A stretch of DNA of 64,000 nt from CAYILR01 sp964364175. Its GTDB lineage: Bacteria > Bdellovibrionota > UBA1018. Positions 36,046-45,504 of this stretch are shown one piece after another. Position 1 is the stretch's first letter; each line of letters begins with the position of its first letter. The stretch is taken from NCBI GenBank assembly GCA_964364175.1, contig CAYILR010000020.1:12203-76202 (forward strand). The letters are read 5' to 3'. Made by a program: the position numbers and the translations under genes. The notes under the pieces were generated by a model. It was not told the origin of the DNA. It ran no database searches and worked only from the letters and a program-made list of their open reading frames with translations.

Positions 36046-38748
36046 TTAAGAAATAGACAGCTGTAAACACTCTTGTGAGAGTTTTTGAAGCTGCGCTCGG
36101 TGCTCAGTCAGTTCGCCATGCGCTTTCAAAAGGTCATTCGCTGCTGTGTCAGCCACTTCAAGGAATTTGGGGAGTTTCAGGTAATCCGCAAGTTCGCCCC
36201 AGGTAGGATGGGTGACCCCCTCCAAAAGACTTTCGATCATATCCAATACACGCGTTCGATCGGAGAAAAGGTAGAGTGAGTGACCCGACTCGGTCAGAAA
36301 CAGAATACCAGGTGAAGGTGATTTGACCCTCTCAAAACGTCCGATGGGAATATGGTTGGGCAAGCTACCTTTGAGCCGGACGGCTGGATGAATGGTCGCT
36401 GGTAGGAATTCGGCCCCGGTCATCGCTTGAGAGAGGACTTGTTTCCAGATCATTTTTCCATTCGGATTCACCATGGAGCTCAATGCATTCAAATGCTCTT
36501 CGGATTCATGCAGCAAGCGGGTACACAAAACAAAGACGCGACCTCGAGCTGGGGACTGGGAATTTTTTTGCACTGATTCCAAGACCTGAAGTGGATTTTT
36601 TTTAATTTGCCCCGGCAAAGGATCCGAAATCGGCGGAGGGTCCTTCAGAGCGGATATGAGCCAGCGTGGAATCGGAAGATATTTAAACAAAGCTTCTGTT
36701 AAAACCCAACGGTCATTTTTCTTCTCGCAATGGTTTTCCAACCAAAGACGCATCAAATCCGATTCCAGGTAGCACTTCAAAGGAGGAAGCCAAGTCGTGT
36801 CGGGAAAACGAATGAGAATCAACTCTTTTTCCTGAGGCGGGCGATTGAAGGTAGGAATCACAGACAATCCGCAGCCGTCCCCTGTGCGGACCGTTTTGAC
36901 CCATACGGCGTTTTTCAGGACGAAACTAGGAATGGGGGGTACCGGTAATGTTGCACCCGAAAGAGACGATTTGCCGCCATGGACTTGAACGGTGGCGAAG
37001 CTCGCTAAAGGATCCGACTGAGTGCGCAGAATTTCAATTTGAGCCTGTTGATTGTGATTGGTAGGATCCGGCCATTTTTGGATCCAGTCCCTTTGGTAGG
37101 TGGGGCTTTCGTGCCTGTGAATCTGCCATGCATGATTTTGTGAGGGCGCAGGATTGGTTTTCAAAACCGAGGAGCTTAGGGCAGATCCCAGCAAAACAGG
37201 AACTTCAATGTGGCTTCTGATTTGTCCACGAATTGTAATCCGGACAGGGCGGTGTGCATGCCGAGCATCGATTGAAGCTTCTCTTTGAAATAGGTAAACA
37301 AATTTTGGAAATAAAGGAGCGGGTGATGGGAGAGAATGCTCCACTTGCGAGAAATCCCACTCGGCAATTAATTTTGATTTTTCTAGGAAGAGCGATAGTA
37401 GCGCCTCCCCGTCATTCTTGGTCAGAGGTTCTTCGCGGATCCACCACATCCATCCGCCAGGGCGTAGTTTCGTCAGTGTGACTCCTGCCTGAAGTCCGCC
37501 CATGCTGCTGGTAGGGCAGCGGATTTTTTTAAAATATTCCAGCTCGTCCAGCATTTCTTTGAAACGGATCGCTTCCCCTGATTTTTGATTGAGGCGGACA
37601 CAATGCTCTTCCACCACAAATCCTAGATCACAGGCCTCAATTTCAGCAATTTTTCCCAGAATGGGGGAGGTCAATGAAGTGCCAGAGAACCCCAGACTCA
37701 GTTGTTCGCGAGAATGGGTTTCCAGTCCTGTTCCTGTCGTCCACAGGGGCGGTGAGCAAGGCCCCCACCAAAGTTTTGCAAATTCTGCTGCGTAGAACTG
37801 CAGAGCTTGGGATTCAGTGCCTATCCACTGAAAATCGCCAGGCGCAGAACGCATCAAGGTCCCGTCGCGCAATGTGGGAGAGAAAATGATTTTCTTCCTG
37901 GGAATGGGGGAAGAATTTTCTGATGGATTGAACCCTGCAGAAATGATCGCGTTCCATAAGCTCGAATAAAATCGAACATCATAGCTTTTGAGTTCCGGCC
38001 AGGCGGGTTGGTGCCGACGAATGCCAAAGAACAGATCCAGCATGATCTGCGGGGTTTCCTGCTCAAGTCGCAGGGACTCCATTTTTTTCCATATGTCTTG
38101 TTGAATATAATTGCCGGGGTTGTACCAAGAGAACAGGTTCTGCGTTGTAATGTTCCATCGTTCGCAATTGCCAGGCCGCAGGAATCCCTGAAGAGCCTGG
38201 CTGAGGTGATAGTTGAGAGAACCTAAGTCCTCCATTTTCCAGCGGCGGATTCCTCGGTCAGTCCATGCCTTGAGCAGCAATACTTGGGCTAGGTAGAATA
38301 CAGCGAGTTCCTCAAAGTAGGTCAAAAGTGCTATGTTTTGAGCGGGTGTCCTGGGGCCATCGATCCAGCTTTGCAGCCAAATATTGGGATCGCTGTGTTT
38401 TTTCGGAATTCCTCCCGCGCCCTCCGAAAGCAGCTCGAGGTATTGTGCGATTGAGGCTCTCCGAGTGCGATTGACCTGCATCAACGCCATGGGTTTTTCC
38501 AAAAGTTCGCTCATCATCTGAGAAGCGAGCTGGGCAAAAACCGGAAGAATCGAAGTGAGTATCCGCTTTGGAGGAGGAAGGATGTTTTTTTGGAATAGGG
38601 GTGGTGCGGGCGGAGGAATGGGACTCATGCCTAGAGCCTGGCCGAGTAAATCTGGAATGGGTACGGCACCCTCGGGCTTTTGAGCCTGAGAATGCGTAGC
38701 GCCCAGTGACTTTCCAGAAAGCAGAGAAGTCAGCTGTTGAGAATCCAT
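36046..38748 (-). CDS. Large conserved-looking protein of unknown family
   Basis: A 900-residue soluble protein with no signal peptide or membrane segment. A Pro-rich N terminus (about 30-65) leads into a helical region, then mixed alpha/beta segments. Around the middle, LRPGGWMWWIREEP followed by LFPKFVYLFQREAS and HRPVRITIRGQIRSHIEVPVLL resembles the post-catalytic part of N6-adenine DNA methylases, and FKYLPIPRWL near 690 recalls their specificity domains. However, I found no NPPY/DPPY motif, so methylase activity is doubtful. The last 40 residues form a helix or coiled coil. It may be a degenerate methylase-like scaffold; this is a weak inference. Confidence 0.6.
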   Translation of the reverse strand: MDSQQLTSLLSGKSLGATHSQAQKPEGAVPIPDLLGQALGMSPIPPPAPPLFQKNILPPPKRILTSILPVFAQLASQMMSELLEKPMALMQVNRTRRASIAQYLELLSEGAGGIPKKHSDPNIWLQSWIDGPRTPAQNIALLTYFEELAVFYLAQVLLLKAWTDRGIRRWKMEDLGSLNYHLSQALQGFLRPGNCERWNITTQNLFSWYNPGNYIQQDIWKKMESLRLEQETPQIMLDLFFGIRRHQPAWPELKSYDVRFYSSLWNAIISAGFNPSENSSPIPRKKIIFSPTLRDGTLMRSAPGDFQWIGTESQALQFYAAEFAKLWWGPCSPPLWTTGTGLETHSREQLSLGFSGTSLTSPILGKIAEIEACDLGFVVEEHCVRLNQKSGEAIRFKEMLDELEYFKKIRCPTSSMGGLQAGVTLTKLRPGGWMWWIREEPLTKNDGEALLSLFLEKSKLIAEWDFSQVEHSLPSPAPLFPKFVYLFQREASIDARHAHRPVRITIRGQIRSHIEVPVLLGSALSSSVLKTNPAPSQNHAWQIHRHESPTYQRDWIQKWPDPTNHNQQAQIEILRTQSDPLASFATVQVHGGKSSLSGATLPVPPIPSFVLKNAVWVKTVRTGDGCGLSVIPTFNRPPQEKELILIRFPDTTWLPPLKCYLESDLMRLWLENHCEKKNDRWVLTEALFKYLPIPRWLISALKDPPPISDPLPGQIKKNPLQVLESVQKNSQSPARGRVFVLCTRLLHESEEHLNALSSMVNPNGKMIWKQVLSQAMTGAEFLPATIHPAVRLKGSLPNHIPIGRFERVKSPSPGILFLTESGHSLYLFSDRTRVLDMIESLLEGVTHPTWGELADYLKLPKFLEVADTAANDLLKAHGELTEHRAQLQKLSQECLQLSIS

Positions 38749-38817
38749 CTGTAAAGCATTTCCCCCGTTAAAAACGAACTTGGACTATCTGAATAACAAA
38801 GATTCAGATTCTTCTCA

Positions 38818-38848
38818 AACTTCTTGGATTTTTTTCCGAGAAGTTTTT
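38818..38848 (+). terminator. Terminator-like leader hairpin
   Basis: AACTTCTTGG (38818-38827) pairs with CCGAGAAGTT (38836-38845), one G-U pair, loop of eight, followed by TTT to make a run of five T. It sits between divergent genes, 40 bases before the ATG at 38889, so it could be an attenuator in that gene's leader rather than an end-of-gene terminator. Confidence 0.5.
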
Positions 38849-38888
38849 GAGTGCTATTGCACCCAACAATGGATCGGGGATTCGACTC

Positions 38889-39482
38889 ATGTCAGCAGAG
38901 AAGAAAATAGAAGCGGTCGAAAATCAGGAAATTAACGAAATTGTCAATGATATTGGCAAATTGCAGGCTGAACTGCAGAAAACAGCGGAACCTGTGGCTC
39001 AGCGTCCCAATTTGACAGTCGTGCCCGATCTGCCTGCCGAGCCACCTGTCGAGGGTCATGAATTTCAGGGAGGAGGTTCGGGAGAGGCCTCGCTTGAGGA
39101 CACGCTGGGGTCGATGAAAGAAGAAGAGCCTGCGTCTGGAAAAAGTATATTGGATGTCGCTCCAGCTGAACCCACACCCGCGCCGGTAGTGGCAGCTGAG
39201 GCAGAGCCAGCGGCTGCAGTAGAAACAGTTGCTCAACAGTCTCTAGAGAAAGAAGTGGAGGCAGAAGTGAGTCGAGAAATAGAAGAAAATACATCAGCAG
39301 CAGAGGATGGTTCGTTAACACTCAAGCTGACCGGGAAAATGAAATTGAAGCTCAATTACGAATATTCCGGCAATGAAGTGAGTGTGCATTTTGATGAGGA
39401 TTTCCTCCATGTCGAAATGGCCGATGGTACCGAGTTCAAAATTCCTGTTCATAAGAAATCCCAGAGTTCACAAGCGGCCTAA
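38889..39482 (+). CDS. Acidic hypothetical protein with C-terminal beta domain
   Basis: A 197-residue protein. The first 140 residues are Glu/Ala/Pro-rich and probably disordered. The last 50 form a compact beta-rich module (LTLKLTGKMKLKLNYEYSGNEVSVHFDEDFLHVEMADGTEFKIPV). ATG 38889 is preferred; an in-frame TTG at 38847 would start inside the T-run of the leader hairpin. It lies 20 bases before rsmD. No family recognised. Confidence 0.58.
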   Translation: MSAEKKIEAVENQEINEIVNDIGKLQAELQKTAEPVAQRPNLTVVPDLPAEPPVEGHEFQGGGSGEASLEDTLGSMKEEEPASGKSILDVAPAEPTPAPVVAAEAEPAAAVETVAQQSLEKEVEAEVSREIEENTSAAEDGSLTLKLTGKMKLKLNYEYSGNEVSVHFDEDFLHVEMADGTEFKIPVHKKSQSSQAA

Positions 39483-39502
39483 GAGCAAGTACAGTCTCAT
39501 CA

Positions 39503-40090
39503 GTGCAGATCACTGGTGGAGAATTCAAAGGTCGTCCTCTCAAAGTTCCTCCCGGGCAAAATACCCGTCCTACTCTTGCAAAACTCAGACAAGCCATGTT
39601 CAATTCGATTCAGGCTTATATTCCTGATGCACGGGTTCTCGATTTATTTGCAGGATCGGGTTCGCTTGGGATTGAAGCCTTGTCTCGCGGCGCCGAATCA
39701 GTTGTTGCGGTTGAAAATCATTCGGGCGCGGCGCGGGCGATTGAACAAAACGTCCAAATATTCAAAATCCAAGACCGCTATCAGTTGATTCGCGAGAATG
39801 TTGCAAAGGTCTGGCCCAGAGTGCTTGAAAAAGGGCCGTTTGATCTGGTTTTTGCGGATCCTCCTTATGAAGATGGCTGGGAGGGCCGGCTTTTGACCGA
39901 GGCACCGTGGGAAATTCTGCTCAAGCCCGATGGACTTTTTCTGTTGGAGTGGGGTGCTCTCAAATCTGGCAAAAAAGAGTTGCCGGAAAGTGTTCCATTT
40001 CTTGTCAAAATCCGAGAAAAAAACTATGGTGACACGGTTTTAACGACCTATCGTTGTGTAGTTAAACAAGCCAGTGAGGAGGCTGTTTGA
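39503..40090 (+). CDS. rsmD: 16S rRNA (guanine(966)-N2)-methyltransferase RsmD
   Basis: A 195-residue SAM-dependent methyltransferase that modifies G966 of 16S rRNA. N-terminal signature QITGGEFKGRPLKVPPG..TRPT, SAM motif DLFAGSGSLGIEALSRGA and catalytic motif DLVFADPPYEDGW (about 114-126) are all present. Starts at GTG 39503. Its stop overlaps coaD by four bases, the usual arrangement of these two genes in many bacteria. Confidence 0.92.
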   Translation: MQITGGEFKGRPLKVPPGQNTRPTLAKLRQAMFNSIQAYIPDARVLDLFAGSGSLGIEALSRGAESVVAVENHSGAARAIEQNVQIFKIQDRYQLIRENVAKVWPRVLEKGPFDLVFADPPYEDGWEGRLLTEAPWEILLKPDGLFLLEWGALKSGKKELPESVPFLVKIREKNYGDTVLTTYRCVVKQASEEAV

Positions 40091-40572
40091 GTTTGCGCGC
40101 TATTTATCCTGGTTCTTTCGATCCCCTGACTAATGGGCATTTGGACATTTTGGATCGGAGCCTGAAATTCTGTTCCGAAGTTATCATTGTTGTTGCGGGG
40201 ACCGGTCGCAAGGATCCGCTTTTTACGCCTGAAGAAAGAGTGGAAACCATCCGCGAAGTCACGCGCAAGCGCAAAGGCGTGAAAGTGGATCACTGGGATG
40301 GATTGATCATGGACTATGCGCAAAAGCACAACATCAACGCAGTGATCCGGGGGCTGAGAGCCGCGAGCGATTTTGAGTACGAGTTCATGATGGCCAGCAT
40401 GAACCAGCAAATCCACTCAGAAGTAGAGACTCTGTTCATGATGACCGGGCAGAATTTGTTTTTCGTGAGTTCAACAATGATTAAAGAGTTATTCAGGTAC
40501 GGGGGAGATATTTCGCCATACGTTCCGCGGGAAGTCGTTCGGCGATTAAAGATGAAAGGAAAAAACCGATGA
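40087..40572 (+). CDS. coaD: Phosphopantetheine adenylyltransferase CoaD
   Basis: A 161-residue enzyme for the fourth step of coenzyme A synthesis, transferring AMP from ATP to 4'-phosphopantetheine. The nucleotidyltransferase motif YPGSFDPLTNGHLDIL and the C-terminal SSTMIKEL are intact, with GLRAASDFEYEFMMASMN in between. TTG 40087 start overlaps rsmD. Overlaps the aminotransferase by four bases. Confidence 0.94.
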   Translation: MSLRAIYPGSFDPLTNGHLDILDRSLKFCSEVIIVVAGTGRKDPLFTPEERVETIREVTRKRKGVKVDHWDGLIMDYAQKHNINAVIRGLRAASDFEYEFMMASMNQQIHSEVETLFMMTGQNLFFVSSTMIKELFRYGGDISPYVPREVVRRLKMKGKNR

Positions 40573-41747
40573 CCCCCTCTCTCTCAAAAAGGCTAGATGG
40601 AGTTTCGGAGAGTGCAACTCTTCGACTCAACGCCAAAGTGCAGGAACTCAAAGCGGCGGGCAAACCTGTGATTAATCTCACTGCAGGGGAACCCGATTTC
40701 AACGTCCCCGATCCTGTCAAGCAGGCGGTGATCGATGCGGTCCATCAGAATCAATCCAAATACACTCCTGTCCCCGGAATCATGAAATTGCGTGAGGCGA
40801 TTGCAGAGAAAACCAATCGCGATCAACCGTCGCTGGCTGCAAAAAAACCTTGGGCCGCGAAGAATGTCATCGTGACCAATGGCGGGAAACAGGCACTCTC
40901 GAATTTCTTTTTTGCAACCTTGAATCCTGGAGACGAAGTTCTGATTCCAAGCCCGTTTTGGGTGAGCTATCCAGAAATGGTGATGATTGCAGGCGGAGTG
41001 CCCAAACTCGTGCCATCAACTTTTGAGAGTGGATTCAAAATCAATCCTGGGGATCTGCGTCGTGCGATTACGCCACGGACGAAAGTTTTGGTGTTGAACT
41101 CCCCATCGAATCCCACGGGAGTGATGTATTCAAAAGAGGAGCTCAAAAAACTAGGTGAAGTCTTGAAGGCGCCGGGAGCCGAGCAAATCTGGATCGTGAG
41201 TGATGAAATCTACGACCGCATTATTTTAGGGGATCTGCCGTTTTGCTCTTTTGGCGAGGCCTGTCCGGATCTTGGCGATCGAATTGTGACGGTGGGAGGG
41301 CTGTCAAAAAGTGCTGCGATGACAGGATGGCGCGTCGGCTGGAGTGTAGCGTCTGTGAACGTGACGCAAGCCATGAATACACTGCAGGGGCAGAGTACAT
41401 CGGGCATTAACGCCCCCGCACAGTGGGCAGCAATTGCCTCGTTGAAATTGCCAGAAAAAACCTTTGAATTACAGCAGGATATTTTTAAACGACGCCTTCA
41501 GATCGCGTTGGAAATTTTATCTAAATCTGCGAAAATAAAGTGGGTAGTCCCTGCTGGCTCGTTTTATCTATTTGTGGGTGTTGGGGAGGATTCTGTTTCG
41601 TTTTGCGAACGACTTTTGGAACAGGCTCTGGTGGCCGTGGTTCCAGGTGAGCCGTTTGGTGAAAAGGAATTCGTGCGAATCAGTTTCGCAACCGACGACC
41701 AAACGCTTCGGCAAGGACTTGAGAAGCTTGTGAAATTCACAGGCTGA
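40569..41747 (+). CDS. PLP-dependent aminotransferase, aspartate aminotransferase type Ib
   Basis: A 392-residue class I/II aminotransferase. The N-terminal VINLTAGEPDFNVPDPV, NSPSNPTGVMY, SDEIYDRI and the PLP lysine K247 in GLSKSAAMTGWRVGW are intact, as is a C-terminal RISFATDD. The pattern fits type Ib aspartate aminotransferases, which make aspartate from oxaloacetate and glutamate, but related prephenate or aromatic specificity cannot be ruled out. Part of the rsmD-coaD operon by overlap. Confidence 0.9.
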   Translation: MTPSLSKRLDGVSESATLRLNAKVQELKAAGKPVINLTAGEPDFNVPDPVKQAVIDAVHQNQSKYTPVPGIMKLREAIAEKTNRDQPSLAAKKPWAAKNVIVTNGGKQALSNFFFATLNPGDEVLIPSPFWVSYPEMVMIAGGVPKLVPSTFESGFKINPGDLRRAITPRTKVLVLNSPSNPTGVMYSKEELKKLGEVLKAPGAEQIWIVSDEIYDRIILGDLPFCSFGEACPDLGDRIVTVGGLSKSAAMTGWRVGWSVASVNVTQAMNTLQGQSTSGINAPAQWAAIASLKLPEKTFELQQDIFKRRLQIALEILSKSAKIKWVVPAGSFYLFVGVGEDSVSFCERLLEQALVAVVPGEPFGEKEFVRISFATDDQTLRQGLEKLVKFTG

Positions 41748-41768
41748 GAATATTTCTGAGGAGGTTTT

Positions 41769-42845
41769 TTGCTGAGGATTCATCTGCTAGGAAGGCAGAG
41801 AAGACATCCTGGATGGATTTGGGTGAGCCGCGCGCTGGCAAGTGTGTTTTTTTGTTTTTTTCTCAACGCGGTACTGGGCTGCAGTGCTCCCAAAAAGGAC
41901 TCGACCCCTCTCGGAAAAAAAGCAGCAATCGATAGCGTAAATAATTTCCTGAGCACACAACAGTGTGGAAAGGCGATCGACGAAATTGAACCCGTGTACA
42001 ACTCGTCGGCAAGTGACAATGAAGTTCGCTTTGCCCGGTCCAATGCTCATGCTTGCGCGGCAGGTGTAGATTTTATCGGAACCAATTTAGGTTTGGCTAC
42101 GGGAGGGTCGTTGTCGGGCTCTGGGTTCTGGTCGAATCTGGCGAAAATTTTCCCAAAGGCAGTTCCAATTCCCGGCGTTCCTGACAGCCAAGTGGAAAAT
42201 GCGTGGAAAGCCCAAGATGCGTTGATGGCGATGCTACTGTCAGGAACTGTAGTTCCCGACAAATATAAAAATGATGAATATGATTTACATGATCAACCCT
42301 CGCATAATGTGGGTTCGCTCGTAACCACGCAGCGAACAGACGATTCTAATTTATACATGATTTATGCATCGATGGCTGCGATGGGAGCTTTGCAAAATCG
42401 ATACAGTGGGACAATTCCTAGAACAGGCACTAAGAATTTTCCGCTGGGTTACAAAAACTATGCAACGGATGGATGGCAGAAAATTGCAAATATGGACATA
42501 GAGGGCTGCTCGTTTGCAGGTTCATTTTTGTTGATGTTGGATGGGATTATCGCGAGTTCACGTTCTCTGGGCAAACTTAGGAATGCTTTGAGTCAGGTTG
42601 AGACACTTGCAACCTACATCAACAATGCCTGCGAGTTGGGTTGTCAGGGCTCTGTGCCGTCGGGATATCCAGGAACCGGGACGGGATGCAGTGGCATCCC
42701 CTCTGGAGCCTGCAATCCTTGCCCGTTTAGTTTGCGACGACGGACTTCGTGTACGACCAAGGTGGATAATCGCGAGGGTTGTGCTGCTGCTGGCATTGCG
42801 TACTTTGTCACGAACGATCCTTCGTTTGGATGGCTGGGTCCGTGA
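41769..42845 (+). CDS. Lipoprotein paired with an outer-membrane protein
   Basis: A 358-residue lipoprotein. A GAGGAGG site precedes a TTG at 41769; the basic N terminus is followed by a hydrophobic stretch and lipobox AVLGCS (Cys about residue 38). The mature part is mainly helical with a Cys/Gly/Pro-rich region near the end (CELGCQGSVPSGY, ACNPCPF, SCTTKV), probably disulfide-linked. No family recognised. Its stop overlaps the start of the following outer-membrane protein gene, so the two are likely to work together at the outer membrane. Confidence 0.66.
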   Translation: MLRIHLLGRQRRHPGWIWVSRALASVFFCFFLNAVLGCSAPKKDSTPLGKKAAIDSVNNFLSTQQCGKAIDEIEPVYNSSASDNEVRFARSNAHACAAGVDFIGTNLGLATGGSLSGSGFWSNLAKIFPKAVPIPGVPDSQVENAWKAQDALMAMLLSGTVVPDKYKNDEYDLHDQPSHNVGSLVTTQRTDDSNLYMIYASMAAMGALQNRYSGTIPRTGTKNFPLGYKNYATDGWQKIANMDIEGCSFAGSFLLMLDGIIASSRSLGKLRNALSQVETLATYINNACELGCQGSVPSGYPGTGTGCSGIPSGACNPCPFSLRRRTSCTTKVDNREGCAAAGIAYFVTNDPSFGWLGP

Positions 42846-43963
42846 GGTATTTGAAAAAAAATCTCACATTTTATTTTTTTTCCGGAATGGTGTGGGTGGC
42901 GTTGATCGGCGAATCAGCATTCGCGTACGAACCCGAGTATCGTCCTCTCTATCGAGGCGCTCGAGCTATGGCTATGGGTGGATCCTATGTTGCTTTGGCT
43001 GATGATGAACAAGCTATTTTTTATAATCCCGCGGGCATGGCAGGAATACGAACTCCTCAGTTCAGGTATGCTTCGATGGATGCTGTCGTAGGAACTTCGC
43101 TCATCAATAAATACGAAGAAGCGGCCGCGCAGGTTGCAGAAATTTCTGGAGTCAGCGCTGACAGTTTAAATATTTTGATGGGAAAAGATATTTATTCCCA
43201 GGGACAGCTTGCTGCAACTTTGGTCGCTCCCAACGTTGGATTTGCTTATTTGATCGATGGCCAAGGTTCATTCATGTTGCGTAATTCTGCCGCCCCGGTG
43301 TTGGACATGGGCTATCAGATTACACATGGCGTTCAAATAGCGACAGGAATATCGCTAGCAGGCCGCAGGCAGAAGAAACGTTGGGATTTCCGAGTGGGAG
43401 TCGCCGGAAAATGGATGTACCGCAGGGGAGGGTACGAGACTCTTCATCTTTCTGAGGTGATGCAAATTCGGAAAGATTTTCTGGCAACGTTGGCTCCCGG
43501 GTTTGGCAGTGGATATGGAGGAGATTTAGGTGTTCAGGCCATCCGGTATTTAGACAATCGTCGCTGGAAATTAATGGCAGGTGCTGCTTTTACTGATGTG
43601 GGTAGCACGATTTTCACTGGAGCAGAAAAGGTAGATAATCAGCAGGGAAACCTGAGTGCTGGAGTGGCCGCTCAACTCAAAGTGGGGGAATTTCTCACCA
43701 CCACGCTCTCTTATGAAATGAATCAGATCAATTATTCAAATATTGATTGGCGCAAAAGAAATCACATTGGATTTGAAATGACATTCCCATTTATTTCTCT
43801 GATGGGCGGGATCAATCAAGTCTTCTTGACCTATGGCGCACGGTTCGATTTATGGATTTTCAATATCACTTTGTATTCGTATCAAGAGGAATTGAATACG
43901 TTGGTGAATCAGTATCCGCAGCGGCGGTATGGGATCAATGCTACTTTGAAGTTTGATATTTAA
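42842..43963 (+). CDS. Outer-membrane beta-barrel protein, FadL/PorV-like
   Basis: A 373-residue protein with signal peptide ending GESAFA and a mature start typical of FadL/PorV-like barrels: RGARAMAMGGSYVALADDEQAIFYNPAGMA. Alternating amphipathic strands continue to the C terminus, which ends in a short FDI. GTG 42842 is chosen because it overlaps the preceding stop (GTGA) and gives a standard signal peptide; ATG 42830 is an alternative. A role in transport of hydrophobic compounds or as a secretion-linked shuttle is known for the families; which applies here is open. Confidence 0.75.
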   Translation: MRYLKKNLTFYFFSGMVWVALIGESAFAYEPEYRPLYRGARAMAMGGSYVALADDEQAIFYNPAGMAGIRTPQFRYASMDAVVGTSLINKYEEAAAQVAEISGVSADSLNILMGKDIYSQGQLAATLVAPNVGFAYLIDGQGSFMLRNSAAPVLDMGYQITHGVQIATGISLAGRRQKKRWDFRVGVAGKWMYRRGGYETLHLSEVMQIRKDFLATLAPGFGSGYGGDLGVQAIRYLDNRRWKLMAGAAFTDVGSTIFTGAEKVDNQQGNLSAGVAAQLKVGEFLTTTLSYEMNQINYSNIDWRKRNHIGFEMTFPFISLMGGINQVFLTYGARFDLWIFNITLYSYQEELNTLVNQYPQRRYGINATLKFDI

Positions 43964-44440
43964 ATCGGTGAACAGTGTACTGTGAACGGTGAACTGTAAC
44001 TGTTGACCGTGTACGGTCACGGTGCGCAGTTTTTGCACAGTCGGTAAATGTGGGCGCCAAGAACATCTGCCTGTTGAATCAATTCGGGTGTTCCTGAGAG
44101 TAAGAGCAAGCATTGGACTTCACGCAGTGAGCCCAGAGCGGTTCGTAAGTTCTAAAATTAACAAAAACTTCTGGCAATCAGGCAAACGGGCAGGCAGGCA
44201 AACTGGTTACAGGTACAGGTAACTGGGCACCGTTACTGTAAACCGTACACTGTTCACAGTTAACTGATCTTGGATCTTTCTGGAAATTCACAAATTTTGA
44301 AAACATCAGATCCACTCGCAGCTTCACTCTATCGATTGATTCAGAACCCTGGAGGCTCATCCTGATGCCTGAACCCGATACCCGATACCCGAACCTGAAA
44401 CCAGCTTGCCCGTTTGCCAGTCTGCCTGAAGTATTGTCCC
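43964..44440. other. Convergent intergenic region rich in inverted repeats
   Basis: 477 bases between two gene ends with no supportable gene. A perfect 13-bp inverted repeat GTGAACAGTGTAC (43968-43980) / GTACACTGTTCAC (44245-44257) flanks the first half. GTGAAC occurs three times at 43968, 43982 and 43989; TGACCGT/ACGGTCA forms a palindrome at 44004-44019. A second inverted pair is AATCAGGCAAACGGGCAGGC (44167-44186) with GCCCGTTTGCCAGTCTGCCTGA (about 44408-44429, imperfect). CCCGATA is repeated near 44374-44388. Confidence 0.65.
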
Positions 44441-45421
44441 CTACTGTTTCGGGCAAATCGCCTCAAGCGATTGTGTCCGGCTAGGATCTATAAGAATCCC
44501 CTGAGTGATCAGTAAGTTGACTTGCTTCATCCCAAGATGCTCGGGGAGTTCTTGAACTTTTTCTGTGTATCTATTTTTTTGTCTTCGAATCCACCACGTG
44601 TCCAGGTTGGGGCAGTGGGTCATCAAGTAGGGCTTCACCTTGCTGAAAAGGTTGGCCAACATATGCGAGGGGTAAAAAGACTCATCCCAATAAGGATTGA
44701 TATAAGGTTCAAGATTGATTCTTCGTGAAAGTTCCCAGCCTCTGAGTGTTTGTTGCAAGAGGGGATCTTTACCTTCGCAAAAGCTTCGCAGGTAATTCAT
44801 GCCTTGGAAGTTGGATTCGAGATCGGCATAGGAGAACACCCCGCTCGAAGTGTATCCAAAGAAATTATTTTCGGTGTAGATCCCATAGTTCACCCCTGCC
44901 AGGATCGCTTGATTTTTTGTTCCGCCGGTCCGCAGTGTCTCTAGGTATCTTTTTAAATATTCTCCGCCCACTGTAATGAAATGGCTGAGTTTGTCAGTGC
45001 CAAAACGAACATCGTAGACTTCCATTGTTTTTCCCAAAGGTAAAAATCTTCGGAAAAAAGCCTCGCGGTACACAGATGTCTCTGTTGTCGAGTTTCTTTC
45101 GAACTTGTACGAAGGGAAGGTGTCGACTTCGCCTCGATCGAATGCCCAATCTTCAATGTGATCAATAAAAGAAAGCGTGCTCTTCTCTGTTTTGGAGATT
45201 TCTAAAGCGATGGACCAGCAGTCCCTGGATTTCCAATTGCGGCCTTGGTTGACTCTTTGGAGTACCGAATTGGTTTGTTTTTCGAGATAAGATTCTAGAG
45301 CATGACTGGAGTCGTTCAGGTGTTCTCCCCAGGCCATGTATTGATCGGTTTCGAGAGCCGAGCTTGTGACAGAAATCAAAAACACGGTCATGGGGATGGC
45401 CAAACGAAGCGGATACGACAT
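44441..45421 (-). CDS. Secreted hypothetical protein with GTDKLSHF motif
   Basis: A 326-residue protein with a signal peptide (about 1-22, ending SSALE). The mature part is mostly helical and rich in aromatic residues. The central segment VRFGTDKLSHFITVGGEYLKRY, then NYGIYTENNFFGYTSSGVFSYADLESNFQG, looks like a conserved core; similar D-K-hydroxyl-H arrangements are seen in uncharacterised periplasmic proteins. One Cys pair is possible (C68, C296 region). No firm family. Monocistronic. Confidence 0.62.
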   Translation of the reverse strand: MSYPLRLAIPMTVFLISVTSSALETDQYMAWGEHLNDSSHALESYLEKQTNSVLQRVNQGRNWKSRDCWSIALEISKTEKSTLSFIDHIEDWAFDRGEVDTFPSYKFERNSTTETSVYREAFFRRFLPLGKTMEVYDVRFGTDKLSHFITVGGEYLKRYLETLRTGGTKNQAILAGVNYGIYTENNFFGYTSSGVFSYADLESNFQGMNYLRSFCEGKDPLLQQTLRGWELSRRINLEPYINPYWDESFYPSHMLANLFSKVKPYLMTHCPNLDTWWIRRQKNRYTEKVQELPEHLGMKQVNLLITQGILIDPSRTQSLEAICPKQ

Positions 45422-45504
45422 ATTAAAACTCTTTTAGGCTAGAAATTAATTTCAGCGTTTATTACACAGCGATTAAAACAAATCAATGTGAATAAGGCAC
45501 AATG

